A stretch of 49,440 nt of DNA from a virus: the IMG/VR virus record IMGVR_UViG_3300043448_000780, positions 1 through 49,440 of that record; one strand, given 5' to 3'. The position numbers were made by a program, and so were the translations under genes. This document shows, one piece after another, positions 12,991-22,015 of the stretch (positions within the stretch are counted from its first letter, which is position 1; each line of letters begins with the position of its first letter). The notes beneath the pieces are model-generated. The model had not been told where the DNA came from and ran no database searches. It saw only the letters and a list, made by a program, of their open reading frames with translations.

Positions 12991-13017
12991 AAATACCTTT
13001 ATATAAAGGTATTTATA
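12991..13017 (-). promoter_or_regulatory. Late promoter overlapping a perfect 24-bp palindrome
   Basis: TATAAATA (13010-13017) on the minus strand runs into AAATACCTTTATATAAAGG-TATTT, a perfect 24-bp palindrome (12991-13014), about 12 bp before the start codon of the 493-residue protein. The palindrome would sit in the 5' UTR. Confidence 0.6.
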
Positions 13018-13021
13018 AAAA

Positions 13022-14566
13022 TCACTTACCAGGAAGTGCCTTTACCCCAAGTTTTTTATTGCGAGCAGCATCATTTTGTCTTGCTTTTTGAAGTGCTTGC
13101 TGTGCTTTTGCAGCATCATGCTTCTTGTATGCACCTGCAAACATAGTTCTTCCAATTCTTTCTAATGGATTAGAAGAAGTTTTAGCAAGAGATTGAGCAC
13201 TTGGCCCTGCCTTATAAACTGCTTTACCATCCTTAAACGCAAGATGTCCTGCTGTTGATTGCCCACCTCTTTGAACTACACCAGTTTTAGCAAGTTGAAC
13301 AGTTTTTCTTTGTGATCCAGAACCAGTTGACATAAATGCAGGACCACCTGGTTTTTTCTGACTAAATGATGTTTGTCCACCAATACCTTTAATAGCAGTT
13401 CCTGCTTGCTTTTGACGATTTGCTGTTGCCATTGCTTTTCTTTCAACCGCATTAGCACCAGCAGCAACATCAAATGCCTTAGATGCTGCAATTGATCCTG
13501 CTGTTGCGCCACCAATTGATCCAACTGGACCAGCAATGCTACCAGCAGCACCACCTAAAGCGCCGCCAGCAGCGACTGTAGCACCTTTGGCAAGTGATCT
13601 CAACAAACCAGAACCCTTCGCTCTTTCATCAGCAACATCAAGTGCTGCTGCTGCAGGTCCAAGAAGTTTTCCACCGATTCTTCCAGCTCGTTTAAGTCCT
13701 GATGGAATTTTAATTTTTGGTCCAGTAGGTGGTTTTCCTCCAGTTTGTCCAACCGCAGGAAGTGCTGGTGGTTTTCCTCCAGAACCTCCAGAAGATGTTC
13801 TGGGTGTAGACGCTTTATCATATGCACCTCTCATCATAGCTTCTGGGGGTGCCTGTGGATTAGTTCCACGAGTTGCTAATTTGCCGGCAAGTTGCTTGGC
13901 ATCGTATGCTGCTGCTCTTGCTTCTTTTGCTGCTGCTCTGTTTCTTCGCTCAGCTGCTTCAAGTTCTGGAGTAAATTCTCGCCTACCACGACTACTAGTT
14001 GATCCTGAAGCAGGTAAAGCAAGTCTTGAAGGAGTTCCAGAAAGTGTTCTGTTTCCATAAGGAACTCTACTTGAAGGTGGTTCTGGAGTTCCATATTTTT
14101 TTGGCGGGTTTCCAGGAAACTGTTGCCAAGCATCAGCAGCAGCTCCTGACGGTTTTCTTGCAGGACTTGCTACTGTAGTTGTTTTTCCTTGAGGACTTAC
14201 TTCTGGTTGAGTTGTTTGAGATGCAATTTTATTAGTTTGCGAAACTTCTGGTGCTGCATTTGCCGATGCTCTTGCTCTTGCACTTCTAATTGCAGGAGCT
14301 CCTGCAGATCCTCGCAATGGTTGTCTCTGTCTCCCTAAAGCAGAAGGACCACCTAATCTTTGCTTGCTTCTGTTTGGTAGACTATTATATGTATCTCTAT
14401 CTAATCTATCATCCAATCTTTTTAATGGATCATTATTACCTAAAGCAACTGATCCTGCAAGAGGGGTAGTTGCAGCTGCTAATGCTGCTGCAGCTTCAAG
14501 ATCTCTTTTCTTTTTTTCATCTTCATTCAAATATGACTCTTGCAAAAACTGACTAAAGGACTTCAT
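13022..14566 (-). CDS. Basic low-complexity internal head protein candidate with capsid-targeting-like N-terminus (514 aa)
   Basis: The start MKSFSQFLQES closely matches the T4 capsid-targeting peptide MKTYQEFIAE-A, which is cleaved by the gp21 prohead protease after (L/I)xE. The rest is rich in Arg, Lys, Ala, Gly, Ser and Pro. A Gly/Ala hydrophobic stretch (residues 315-370, ALGGAAGSIAGPVGSIGG) resembles those of membrane-active or ejected proteins. A segment LSGTPSRLALPASGSTSS is shared with the protein at 45059-46897. The family is unknown. I infer a DNA-associated internal protein ejected with the genome. A terminator-late promoter composite precedes it. Confidence 0.8.
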   Translation of the reverse strand: MKSFSQFLQESYLNEDEKKKRDLEAAAALAAATTPLAGSVALGNNDPLKRLDDRLDRDTYNSLPNRSKQRLGGPSALGRQRQPLRGSAGAPAIRSARARASANAAPEVSQTNKIASQTTQPEVSPQGKTTTVASPARKPSGAAADAWQQFPGNPPKKYGTPEPPSSRVPYGNRTLSGTPSRLALPASGSTSSRGRREFTPELEAAERRNRAAAKEARAAAYDAKQLAGKLATRGTNPQAPPEAMMRGAYDKASTPRTSSGGSGGKPPALPAVGQTGGKPPTGPKIKIPSGLKRAGRIGGKLLGPAAAALDVADERAKGSGLLRSLAKGATVAAGGALGGAAGSIAGPVGSIGGATAGSIAASKAFDVAAGANAVERKAMATANRQKQAGTAIKGIGGQTSFSQKKPGGPAFMSTGSGSQRKTVQLAKTGVVQRGGQSTAGHLAFKDGKAVYKAGPSAQSLAKTSSNPLERIGRTMFAGAYKKHDAAKAQQALQKARQNDAARNKKLGVKALPGK

Positions 14567-14587
14567 CTTCTTTCTTACTTTTTTAGT

Positions 14588-14621
14588 TATTTATAAAAAA
14601 AGAGGGTTGGTTAGACCCTCT
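14588..14621 (-). promoter_or_regulatory. Fused terminator and late promoter
   Basis: On the minus strand AGAGGGT...ACCCTCT is followed by TTTTTT, whose last bases form TATAAATA (14588-14595). The hairpin ends the upstream transcript, and the late promoter starts the 514-residue protein gene 22 bp further on. Confidence 0.8.
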
Positions 14622-14645
14622 GATAAACTATTTAAAAAATAGTAT

Positions 14646-15725
14646 TCAGACTCCCTTCACACCAGGAAATCCATTAGGGTACGCTTTCATTTTATCTAAA
14701 GCATCTCTTGTACCTTTAAGATCTTTATCTCTGGTAGATCCTCTTCTCTGATCATCAACAACCCCAGCAGTTTTTACTCCAAGAGGAGTTAATCCTTCAA
14801 CAATACTTTGTCTCCACTCATCACTCATATTTGCCATAATGACTGCTGCTGCTTCTTCAGTTTCAGCATAACCTTCGTCAATTAGATAACCTTTTACAAT
14901 ATCAAAAAGGTCCAAATCCATATTCAATCTGCGTTGTCTGATTTGTTGCTGAGTATTTGGTTTTGGTGCAGATGCTGCAGGCGCAGGTGCAGGAGTTGCA
15001 GGTCTAGTTGCAAGTGCTCCAGTACCAGTCAAGTTGCTTGCAGCAGTAGTGGTTGCTGCTCTAGTTGAAGCAACTTGACTAGGTGCTTGTCCAGTTTGAT
15101 AACCAAAAGTTCTCTGCATCAGAGGGTTTGGTGTTCTTGTTGCAGGAGCAGTAGCAGTAGGAGCAGGTGCAGGTGCAGAAACGGGTCTTGCAGATGTTTG
15201 TGCTACAGGTCTTGCAGGTGCAGGAGCAGTAGGTCTTGTAGGTGCAGGTGCTGCAACTCTTGGACCAACTACAGGAGATCCTTGGATTTGTCTTGCTCTA
15301 TCAAAAGCAGCGTCACGGGCACCAGCAAATCTTGATTGGTATGGTGCATTCGTAGGTTGTACTCTAAGTGCTCCCGGAGAAGAACTAGTTTGATAGGAAG
15401 TTCTATCTCTTCCACTACCTCGCATACCTCCCATTCCACCTCCACCAGGTCTATAGGTTGATGCTGCTGTTGGTTTTGGAGATGCTGGTGGAGCATTACG
15501 AGGTGCGGTCAGTTGTCCTGTAGTAGGTCTGACGATCTCATTCAAATACTCTTCATACATATCTTCCCAAGTATACTCACTCAGGTCATGACCCTCTTCT
15601 ACAAGCGAATTTACCCATGCTTCAACTTCTTCCCAAACTTGCTCTTCTGTGAGTTCTTGTGGAGCATAAACCGCATTGTATGCTTCCATCATGTTAAGAG
15701 CATCAGTGCCAGTAATTCTAGACAT
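14646..15725 (-). CDS. Putative virion protein with Pro/Ala-rich linker and shared terminal modules (359 aa)
   Basis: Starts MSRITGTDALNMMEAYNAVY. The N-terminal module (residues 30-62, EAWVNSLVEEGHDLSEYTWE) equals the C-terminal one of the 493-residue protein. The middle (70-265) is Pro/Ala/Thr-rich. Residues 270-312 (DIVKGYLIDEGYAETEEAA, then MSDEWRQSIVEG) repeat the other module. The C-terminus is basic. Modules appear in reversed order relative to the 493-residue protein, as after domain shuffling. The late promoter upstream suggests a structural role. No homologue with known function comes to mind. Confidence 0.8.
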   Translation of the reverse strand: MSRITGTDALNMMEAYNAVYAPQELTEEQVWEEVEAWVNSLVEEGHDLSEYTWEDMYEEYLNEIVRPTTGQLTAPRNAPPASPKPTAASTYRPGGGGMGGMRGSGRDRTSYQTSSSPGALRVQPTNAPYQSRFAGARDAAFDRARQIQGSPVVGPRVAAPAPTRPTAPAPARPVAQTSARPVSAPAPAPTATAPATRTPNPLMQRTFGYQTGQAPSQVASTRAATTTAASNLTGTGALATRPATPAPAPAASAPKPNTQQQIRQRRLNMDLDLFDIVKGYLIDEGYAETEEAAAVIMANMSDEWRQSIVEGLTPLGVKTAGVVDDQRRGSTRDKDLKGTRDALDKMKAYPNGFPGVKGV

Positions 15726-15753
15726 TTTTTCTTTTATGATTTTTCTATAATTT

Positions 15754-15787
15754 TATTTATAAAAAAAGAGGGTCTTAACGACCCTCT
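15754..15787 (-). promoter_or_regulatory. Fused terminator and late promoter
   Basis: On the minus strand AGAGGGTC-GTTAA-GACCCTCT then TTTTTTT runs into TATAAATA (15754-15761). The terminator serves the nrd operon; the promoter serves the 359-residue protein. The stop codon of the 48-residue gene lies in the hairpin loop. Confidence 0.82.
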
Positions 15788-15921
15788 AACCATTCTTTCT
15801 TAAAATCGTAATCACCAAACAGAAACTCGTCAGATTCTGCTGCTTCTCGATATGCGTTCAGGATTTCCTGCTCACACCATTCATCATAGTTGGAATCATC
15901 TTTGAGTATTTTGGGATTCAC
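15775..15921 (-). CDS. Small acidic hypothetical protein after nrdB (48 aa)
   Basis: GTG at 15919-15921 overlaps the nrdB stop codon, and the frame runs to TAA at 15775-15777. It encodes MNPKILKDDSNYDEWCEQEI followed by LNAYREAAESDEFLFGDYDF and KKEWLEGR. The overlap implies translational coupling to nrdB. The last codons and the stop are inside the terminator hairpin. Function unknown; the frame is too short for a family call. Confidence 0.6.
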   Translation of the reverse strand: MNPKILKDDSNYDEWCEQEILNAYREAAESDEFLFGDYDFKKEWLEGR

Positions 15922-17099
15922 AATTTAAATCCAGCAAAAGTATCATTTTTCATATCTTGTTTAATACCACCAATCAAATATTGCTCAACCTCCACTTCTT
16001 GAGGGGCTACTTGCAATCCCTTAGATTCAATCCAATGAGAAGTCCAGGGAAGTGGATTGTTCTTTGCTGGAATATCATAGAGTGGTTTGAGTCCAATTGC
16101 CTTCATTCTACGATTTGCAATCCATTCGACATACTGCTGTAACAGTTTGTCGTTCAGACCAATCATCGAACCATCCTTGAACAGATATTCTGCCCAAAGT
16201 TTTTCTTGATTTACAGCATTCTCGAAAGTCTTATAAACCCACTGCTCTTCCTCTTTAGAAATTCGTGCCATCTCTGGGTCATCACCTTCCTTCCATTTGT
16301 TCATAATATTCTGGGTGATAACCAGATGCTGGTTCTCATCACGAGCAATCAGTGAGATGATTTTTGCACTTCCTTCCATAAGTTTGAGTTCGCCAAATGC
16401 AAAACTGCAAGCAAAACTGACATAAAAGCGAATACCTTCAAGAATATTAACGTTTGCAACTGCTCTGAACAGTTTACGTTTGAGTTCATACCTTGCCTCT
16501 TGTGCGTATGGGACTTGTTCTAATGCGTGAACCCATTCATTAGATATACCATAATGTTGAGCACTATTAATAAAGTCATTGTACGCCTGAGTAACACTCA
16601 CGGCACGTTCTAGAATTCTATCATCTCTGAGAATAGTATCAAAAACTTCAGATGGGTCTGAATATACGTTTTTGATGATATAGGTGTATGAGCGAGAATG
16701 AATCATCTCCATAAACTCCCACACTTTCATACATGCTTCCAGTTCGGGAAGGGAACAGTATGGTGCAAATGCCATACCAGGACCTCTTCCTTGAACGGAA
16801 TCTAGCATAATCTGATACTTCAGATTGCTAGTAAAAATATGCTTTTGTTCTGGACGAAGAGATTGATAATCTCCACGATCTTTCTGTAATGAAATTTCCT
16901 CAGGTCTCCAGAAGTACCCCAATTGTTGTTGAGTTAATTTATCGAAAACTGGATATTTGTAAGAATCATATCTTTGAATTCCTAGTGGTTGACCGAAAAA
17001 CATGGGTTGCTTTTTGGTGTCTACTTCTTGAGAATTAAAAACGGTCATTGATTCGACCATTGGTTTCTCCTCTGAATTTTTTTTGAAACTAAATGTCAT
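15918..17099 (-). CDS. nrdB: Ribonucleotide reductase class Ia, beta subunit
   Basis: 393 residues, the usual length for NrdB. The radical-cofactor ligands are visible: EACMKVWEFMEMIHSRSYTY (Glu, Glu, His) and the later EGIRFYVSFACSFAFGELK and ARDENQHLVITQ (Glu, Glu, His). The protein houses the diferric-tyrosyl radical that starts reduction of ribonucleotides by NrdA. It follows nrdA by 45 bp in the same direction. T4-like cyanophages use the pair to turn host nucleotides into phage dNTPs. Confidence 0.97.
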   Translation of the reverse strand: MTFSFKKNSEEKPMVESMTVFNSQEVDTKKQPMFFGQPLGIQRYDSYKYPVFDKLTQQQLGYFWRPEEISLQKDRGDYQSLRPEQKHIFTSNLKYQIMLDSVQGRGPGMAFAPYCSLPELEACMKVWEFMEMIHSRSYTYIIKNVYSDPSEVFDTILRDDRILERAVSVTQAYNDFINSAQHYGISNEWVHALEQVPYAQEARYELKRKLFRAVANVNILEGIRFYVSFACSFAFGELKLMEGSAKIISLIARDENQHLVITQNIMNKWKEGDDPEMARISKEEEQWVYKTFENAVNQEKLWAEYLFKDGSMIGLNDKLLQQYVEWIANRRMKAIGLKPLYDIPAKNNPLPWTSHWIESKGLQVAPQEVEVEQYLIGGIKQDMKNDTFAGFKL

Positions 17100-17144
17100 G
17101 ATTTTTTTCTTACTAAACTAACTCAACTGTTATATTTAACTTGA

Positions 17145-19445
17145 TTAAATTTTGCAACTCTCACAATCTTCCTCTTCAGTGTTCATAATATCATTAAGAA
17201 GAGATTCAAGTTTTTCTTTTTTATCTTCAAACATTTCATCATTCTTCATGTCATTGGTGTTTTGATAATAACTTGTTTTCCAACCCATTTTGTAAGTCAT
17301 CAAAAGATCTTGTGCCATTACAGAAACAGGAACTTCATTATCAGGGTAATTTTCTGGATTATAAGACCAGTTTCCAGAAATTGCTTGATCGAAAAACTTT
17401 TGCATCACAGCAACAATATTGATATAACCACGGTTGCTAGGCATATCCCAAAGAAGCGTATAGTTGTTCTTGAGAGTTTGATATTGTGGGACAATCTGCT
17501 TAAGAGGCCCCTTCTTCGATTTCTTAATGGACAAGTATCCACGAGGAGGTTCGATTCCATTGGTTGCGTTTGACACAACGGAACTGCTCTCCGATGGCAT
17601 CTGTGCGGACAGTGTTGAGTTTCTAACCCCATACTGTTTAACCTGTACTCTAAGACTTTCCCAATCATACTTCAGTTCATTTGGAACGATTTCATCCACA
17701 TCCTTCTTGTATGTATCAATTGGGAGAATACCTTGAGAATACTTAGTGCGATCTGAGTATTCACAAGCACCCCTTTCTTTTGCAAGATTTACTGTTGATT
17801 TAATCAAGTAATATTGAAATGCTTCAGTGAGGTCATGCACCAGTTTCCAGGCACCAGGATCATCGTAGTGCTCTCCGTGCTTGGCGAGATAGTGTGCTAA
17901 ACCAATAAAACCTATACCAAGAGAACGACGCGCTCTAGTGGCGATTTCTGCTGCTCTGATGGGATATCCTTGAAAATCAATAAGTTCATCCAAAGAGCGC
18001 ACAGAAAGATCACAGAGTACTTCAAGGTCTTCAAGGTCACGGATTTTCCCAACATTAATAGCACTCAAAATACAAAGAGCAATTTCACCATCAGTGTCGT
18101 CAATATGTTGAAGAGGTTTAGTGGGAAGAGTAATTTCCTGGCAGAGATTACTCATCTCAACTTTATCCAAGAATGATGAGTGAGAGTTACAATGGTCAAT
18201 ATTCATAATGTAAATACGACCAGTTTCTGCTCGCTCTTTCAGGAGGTCCAGAAAGAGTTCTTGAGCACTGATAATTTTTCTTGGAATAGACTCATCTCGT
18301 TCATAACTAACATATAAGTCGTCAAATCCATCAGTGCCAAAAGCATCATACAGACCAGGAACGGAGTGAGGAGAGAAGAGGGAAATTTCTTCGTTACGGA
18401 TGAATCGCTCATAGAAGAGTTTAGAGATTTGGATACTGTAGTCTAACTTACGAACACGGTTATCTTCGGTTCCTTTATTATTTTTTAGTACTAGGATGTC
18501 TTCGATTTCTTGGTGCCAGATTGGGAAGTGTACCGTCGCGCTTCCTCCTCGTATACCATTTTGCGTACAGCAACGGACAGTTGCTTCAAACTTTTTGAGA
18601 AACGGTACAACGCCAGTGTGCTGGACTTCCCCACCTCTAATTTTACTGTTGATACCACGGATTCGACCTGCGTTGATACCGATACCCGCCCTTTGTGCAA
18701 CATATCTGCCAATAGCCATATCGCTAGTAAAGATACTATCGAGGGTGTCATCAACATCAACCAGAACACAACTAGCGTATTGTCTAAGTGGCGTTCGCAC
18801 TCCCGCCATGATGGGAGTGGGGATGTTGATTTTGTGCTTTGAGATTGCGTCATAATACCTCTTAACGTAATCTAGACGGGTTTCCTTAGGATACTTGGAG
18901 AAAATAGTTGCCGCAATCAAGAGATACATGAATTGGGGAGTTTCATACAAAGCACCTGTGCTGCGGTCTTGTACCAGATACTTATCAACTACCTGACGAA
19001 GACCAGCATAAGTGAAAAGATAGTCCCGACCATGATCGATGAAAGACTGAAGTTTTTCAAATTCTTCATCAGTGTAAAGATCAAGAATTTCTGGGTCATA
19101 AACTCCTTTTTCTACACAATTTAGAGTGTGCTCTTTTACGGTCGGTGCCTCATGCATACGACCAAAAATCTGTTTACGAATTGCAAACAGAAGCAAACGT
19201 GCTGCGACGAATTGATAATTGGGATGATCCAGGTCAATCAGGTCAGAGGCAGAACGAATCAGGATCTCTTGAATCTCTGCCGTTGTAATGCCATCATAGA
19301 ATTGAATACCAGATTGCATCTCAACTTGACTTGCGGAGACCCCAGCAAGGTCCTTACATGCCTCTTCTACCATTACATGAAGTTTATTCAACTCCAACAC
19401 TTCAGTGGCACCATTTCTTTTAACGACTTTTGTTCCGTTACTCAT
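17145..19445 (-). CDS. nrdA: Ribonucleotide reductase class Ia, alpha subunit
   Basis: 766 residues. The N-terminal ATP-cone begins GTKVVKRNGATEVLELNK. Catalytic features: the first active-site Cys in YASCVLVDVDDT, the LCQEITLP segment with active-site Cys, SLGIGFIGLAHYLAKHG, and the C-terminal redox pair in EEEDCESCKI. I start at ATG 19443-19445, which has GGAAGA upstream and overlaps the primase stop as ATGA; a TTG four codons earlier is unlikely. It forms the reductase with NrdB. Confidence 0.97.
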   Translation of the reverse strand: MSNGTKVVKRNGATEVLELNKLHVMVEEACKDLAGVSASQVEMQSGIQFYDGITTAEIQEILIRSASDLIDLDHPNYQFVAARLLLFAIRKQIFGRMHEAPTVKEHTLNCVEKGVYDPEILDLYTDEEFEKLQSFIDHGRDYLFTYAGLRQVVDKYLVQDRSTGALYETPQFMYLLIAATIFSKYPKETRLDYVKRYYDAISKHKINIPTPIMAGVRTPLRQYASCVLVDVDDTLDSIFTSDMAIGRYVAQRAGIGINAGRIRGINSKIRGGEVQHTGVVPFLKKFEATVRCCTQNGIRGGSATVHFPIWHQEIEDILVLKNNKGTEDNRVRKLDYSIQISKLFYERFIRNEEISLFSPHSVPGLYDAFGTDGFDDLYVSYERDESIPRKIISAQELFLDLLKERAETGRIYIMNIDHCNSHSSFLDKVEMSNLCQEITLPTKPLQHIDDTDGEIALCILSAINVGKIRDLEDLEVLCDLSVRSLDELIDFQGYPIRAAEIATRARRSLGIGFIGLAHYLAKHGEHYDDPGAWKLVHDLTEAFQYYLIKSTVNLAKERGACEYSDRTKYSQGILPIDTYKKDVDEIVPNELKYDWESLRVQVKQYGVRNSTLSAQMPSESSSVVSNATNGIEPPRGYLSIKKSKKGPLKQIVPQYQTLKNNYTLLWDMPSNRGYINIVAVMQKFFDQAISGNWSYNPENYPDNEVPVSVMAQDLLMTYKMGWKTSYYQNTNDMKNDEMFEDKKEKLESLLNDIMNTEEEDCESCKI

Positions 19446-20413
19446 ATTTTCTTCCAATTGTTAAACTTGATTTTTGCTTCTAAACCAGAGTAGGTATTTG
19501 ATTTTAACACATCCATAACATTAAGTCCAGCAAGCACACAGTCATTAATATCCTTGTGCTGAATGGTTATGGGCCAAATTACTACTTTGTCACCTCTGTC
19601 GATGGTTTTTGATATTCGGTTGACGATTTCTCGATTACGTGGTTCGTTATCAAAAACGTAAATATAATCGCACCAACCAAACGACCCAATATCAAGGTCG
19701 GACCCACACATAGCAACAGAATTTTGTATAAATGTGGAATCGAAGGGTCCTTCAACGATGTAAATGGGTTTCGTAGAATCGATTTTCTCCATCCCATAGA
19801 TTTTTGGTGCGTCATCAGAAAGCATCACAGTGATATATTTAACAGGGTTTGGACCGAGTGCTCTTCCCTGAAAACCGATGAGATTACTCTCACTATCATA
19901 CATTGGTATAATAATGCGACTCTCATCCCTACCAATGGTGCTAAAAGTGACCTTTTGAGTATTCACCCACTCCTTGAATTTGTCAGCATAATAAAACTTT
20001 TCAGGATTCAGTTTCCTTTTTTCCAGATATTCTCTGGCAACAAGATTCTCTGATGCCTTTGGTAAGTCCAGTTTCTTTTTGAAGACAGGTTTAGAAAACT
20101 CAAACTTTGGTTCTTCAACCACGAAGTTTTTGCCAGTATATCCTTCCTTAAACTTCTCAAGTGTGTATTGCTTATGAAGCATCGGGTCCAACTCCTTCAA
20201 GAAGTTATTGAAGGACATACTGGCACCACAATTATGGCACTTGAAGTTAGTGTTACTCTTTACAGGGTATAAGTATCCCCTAGTCTTGCTTTTATTGCGT
20301 TTAGAGTCTCCGCAAAAACAACACCTAAAATTATACAAATTTTGTTTAACCTTTTTAAATTTTTGTAATCTAGAAGAAATTAGATTTATATATTTCGAAT
20401 CAATAAAGTCCAA
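19442..20413 (-). CDS. 61: DNA primase (gp61-like)
   Basis: 323 residues. The N-terminal zinc finger (FRCCFCGDSKRNKSK...FKCHNCGASMSF) and TOPRIM-like elements in the second half (PIYIVEGPFDSTFI, then IYVFDNEPRNREI) match T4-like primases. It makes RNA primers for the lagging strand together with gp41. The start is TTG (MDFIDSKYINLISSRLQ) with AGAGG five bases before it, directly after the stop codon of a GIY-YIG gene. The N-terminus agrees with what I recall for cyanophage gp61, so the gene seems intact. Confidence 0.92.
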   Translation of the reverse strand: MDFIDSKYINLISSRLQKFKKVKQNLYNFRCCFCGDSKRNKSKTRGYLYPVKSNTNFKCHNCGASMSFNNFLKELDPMLHKQYTLEKFKEGYTGKNFVVEEPKFEFSKPVFKKKLDLPKASENLVAREYLEKRKLNPEKFYYADKFKEWVNTQKVTFSTIGRDESRIIIPMYDSESNLIGFQGRALGPNPVKYITVMLSDDAPKIYGMEKIDSTKPIYIVEGPFDSTFIQNSVAMCGSDLDIGSFGWCDYIYVFDNEPRNREIVNRISKTIDRGDKVVIWPITIQHKDINDCVLAGLNVMDVLKSNTYSGLEAKIKFNNWKKI

Positions 20414-20414
20414 A

Positions 20415-20936
20415 TCAACCTCTTCTACAGTTTTTTCCGTGCCATCTGGAGTAGTTTCCAGGAGATACCATTATGCCACACTTTTCACATTCCATCAACC
20501 TGTGATTAATATGATCAAAACATCCTTTTTTACCATAATTTGGATTTTTTTCTCCCATCTTTGATTGACTTACTTTTTTATTTCTTTCCTCAGTAATTTT
20601 TGGTTTGTTTCCTTTTTTGAAACTTCCTCTATTAGTCATCCCAGGTTTCATAGGATTATTATTTTTCATATACTCAGATATTTTTTCCCTAACCTCAGGC
20701 ATGTCACAATTATTGTGTATAACTTTATTTTCTCCATTATTGAGAGTATTAAGTTGATTTATCCAATACCTTTCTCTTTCATAAAGAGTATCATTAGTAG
20801 TCTCTTCTAATATCCGATATTCGCAATCTAGAAACCTACCAAGATACTTATGTTGATTTTTTCGCCTTTCAAGGTCTATGCTACATCCAACATAGATTGG
20901 ATTCCCATCTCTATAATAACAATATACCCCTACCAT
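20415..20936 (-). CDS. GIY-YIG homing endonuclease
   Basis: 173 residues, starting at ATG 20934-20936 (MVGVYCYYRDG). The core is VGVYCYYRDGNPIYVGCSID, then LERRKNQHK and the catalytic Glu region YERERYWINQLN. A DNA-binding tail has NUMOD3-like residues (NPMKPGMTNRGSFKKGNKPK...GEKNPNYGKKG) and a C-terminal finger (CEKCGIMVSPGNYSRWHGKNC). It lies immediately upstream of primase, a typical site for free-standing homing genes in replication loci. Confidence 0.88.
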   Translation of the reverse strand: MVGVYCYYRDGNPIYVGCSIDLERRKNQHKYLGRFLDCEYRILEETTNDTLYERERYWINQLNTLNNGENKVIHNNCDMPEVREKISEYMKNNNPMKPGMTNRGSFKKGNKPKITEERNKKVSQSKMGEKNPNYGKKGCFDHINHRLMECEKCGIMVSPGNYSRWHGKNCRRG

Positions 20937-20950
20937 CACATAAAAGGTTA

Positions 20951-21364
20951 TTACTTCGTACTCTGTACTCTAACAGGTGCTTGGTCTGGTGTCAAGATGT
21001 CCACAACCATATGAGATTGAGAGACGACAAAAGATAAAAGAATTGCTGCTCCTGCGATTATCCAACGAAACTTACCAAGTTCTTCTACTTTTGTTTCTAA
21101 TGATTGAATTTTCTCAGATACTTTTTTATGCTGCTCCTTATTTTCTTCCTTCATCTCATGAATCATGTTTGATATCATATCATCAGTCTTACCACAATGC
21201 TCTATCTTTTCCTCATGAACTGCCAGCATCTTACTGATGTTTTGACTGGTTTTCCCCATTATTTGAATTGCTTCGTCTATTTTTCTCATCATAACTTCAT
21301 AGGATGAGAGTCTCTCTTCTAAGACGGCAATTTTAGTGTCGGATGAGGTGTTTTGATTAAACAT
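20951..21364 (-). CDS. Coiled-coil protein with C-terminal membrane anchor (137 aa)
   Basis: Residues 10-95 form a long coiled coil (VLEERLSSYEVMMRKIDEAI, then EKIQSLETKVEELG). Residues 98-115 (FRWIIAGAAILLSFVVSQ) form one membrane helix, followed by a short polar tail. Proteins with this layout are common in cyanophages and have been likened to holin or haemolysin-XhlA-like proteins. The function is not established here. Confidence 0.72.
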   Translation of the reverse strand: MFNQNTSSDTKIAVLEERLSSYEVMMRKIDEAIQIMGKTSQNISKMLAVHEEKIEHCGKTDDMISNMIHEMKEENKEQHKKVSEKIQSLETKVEELGKFRWIIAGAAILLSFVVSQSHMVVDILTPDQAPVRVQSTK

Positions 21365-21425
21365 TGACGGAGGATATGAGATTTATTACATTTAATCATA
21401 ACAAATCTACTAATATTTATTTTTC

Positions 21426-21635
21426 TTATTTTTGCTTAAGATATTGCAACCACCACTTACGGGACCCTTTTCCACCTTTAGCATATTTCTTTTTACCTTT
21501 CCAGACAGGAGGAGTCCCAGTCTCAATATTATATCCAAGAGACTTTTCTCCATTACCAACTACATTGGCGATTGATCCTTCACCTTCTTCTTTGATATTA
21601 TGAATAATTTGAATTAACTTATCTAACTTATTCAT
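21426..21635 (-). CDS. Small basic hypothetical protein (69 aa)
   Basis: I start at ATG 21633-21635 (MNKLDKLIQIIHNIKEEGEG), which overlaps the upstream stop codon as TGATG. A GTG start nine codons earlier is the alternative. The C-terminal half is Lys/Gly/Trp-rich (WKGKKKYAKGGKGSRKWWLQ). Unknown function; probably translationally coupled to the 123-residue gene. Confidence 0.65.
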   Translation of the reverse strand: MNKLDKLIQIIHNIKEEGEGSIANVVGNGEKSLGYNIETGTPPVWKGKKKYAKGGKGSRKWWLQYLKQK

Positions 21636-22006
21636 CAGATTGCTTGTAATTGTTTTAGACACTCTTCATCTTCTTTAACATTATGCATTTGAGTTTTTGG
21701 GTATTCTGGAAATCTATTTAAAAATAATAAAAAACTTTTCAATGAAGACCACAGATCTTTATCCAAATTATAAAATAATAAAGGAACTGTGGCATCATTG
21801 AAAACATTAAAAAGTATTATAATATGATTTAAAATAAGGTGAATTTTAAGGTCACCTGTATTTTTATATCTTTTTAACAATCTTTTAACATATCGTATTC
21901 TCTTCAAATCAGATTCAAAATCCTCCATTGTAACTGCTTGAGGATTATCATAAAATTTTATAGCGAATAACAAATAGTTATCTTCATTCAATTCATCAAA
22001 TTTCAT
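21635..22006 (-). CDS. Conserved hypothetical protein (123 aa)
   Basis: It starts MKFDELNEDNYLLFAIKFYD and contains LKRIRYVKRLLKRYKNTGDL and LILNHIIILFNVFNDATVPL. The overall look is that of a cytoplasmic all-alpha protein with a conserved KRLLxRY...LRxxLILNHxIxLxNxF pattern found in T4-like cyanophages, where it commonly lies near structural genes. No biochemical role is known to me. Confidence 0.75.
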   Translation of the reverse strand: MKFDELNEDNYLLFAIKFYDNPQAVTMEDFESDLKRIRYVKRLLKRYKNTGDLKIHLILNHIIILFNVFNDATVPLLFYNLDKDLWSSLKSFLLFLNRFPEYPKTQMHNVKEDEECLKQLQAI

Positions 22007-22015
22007 ACCATATTA

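Noticed and set aside
13536-14060. Plus-strand open frame rich in Ala and Pro (174 codons)
   Set aside because: Shadow of the low-complexity 514-residue minus-strand gene; no start signals.
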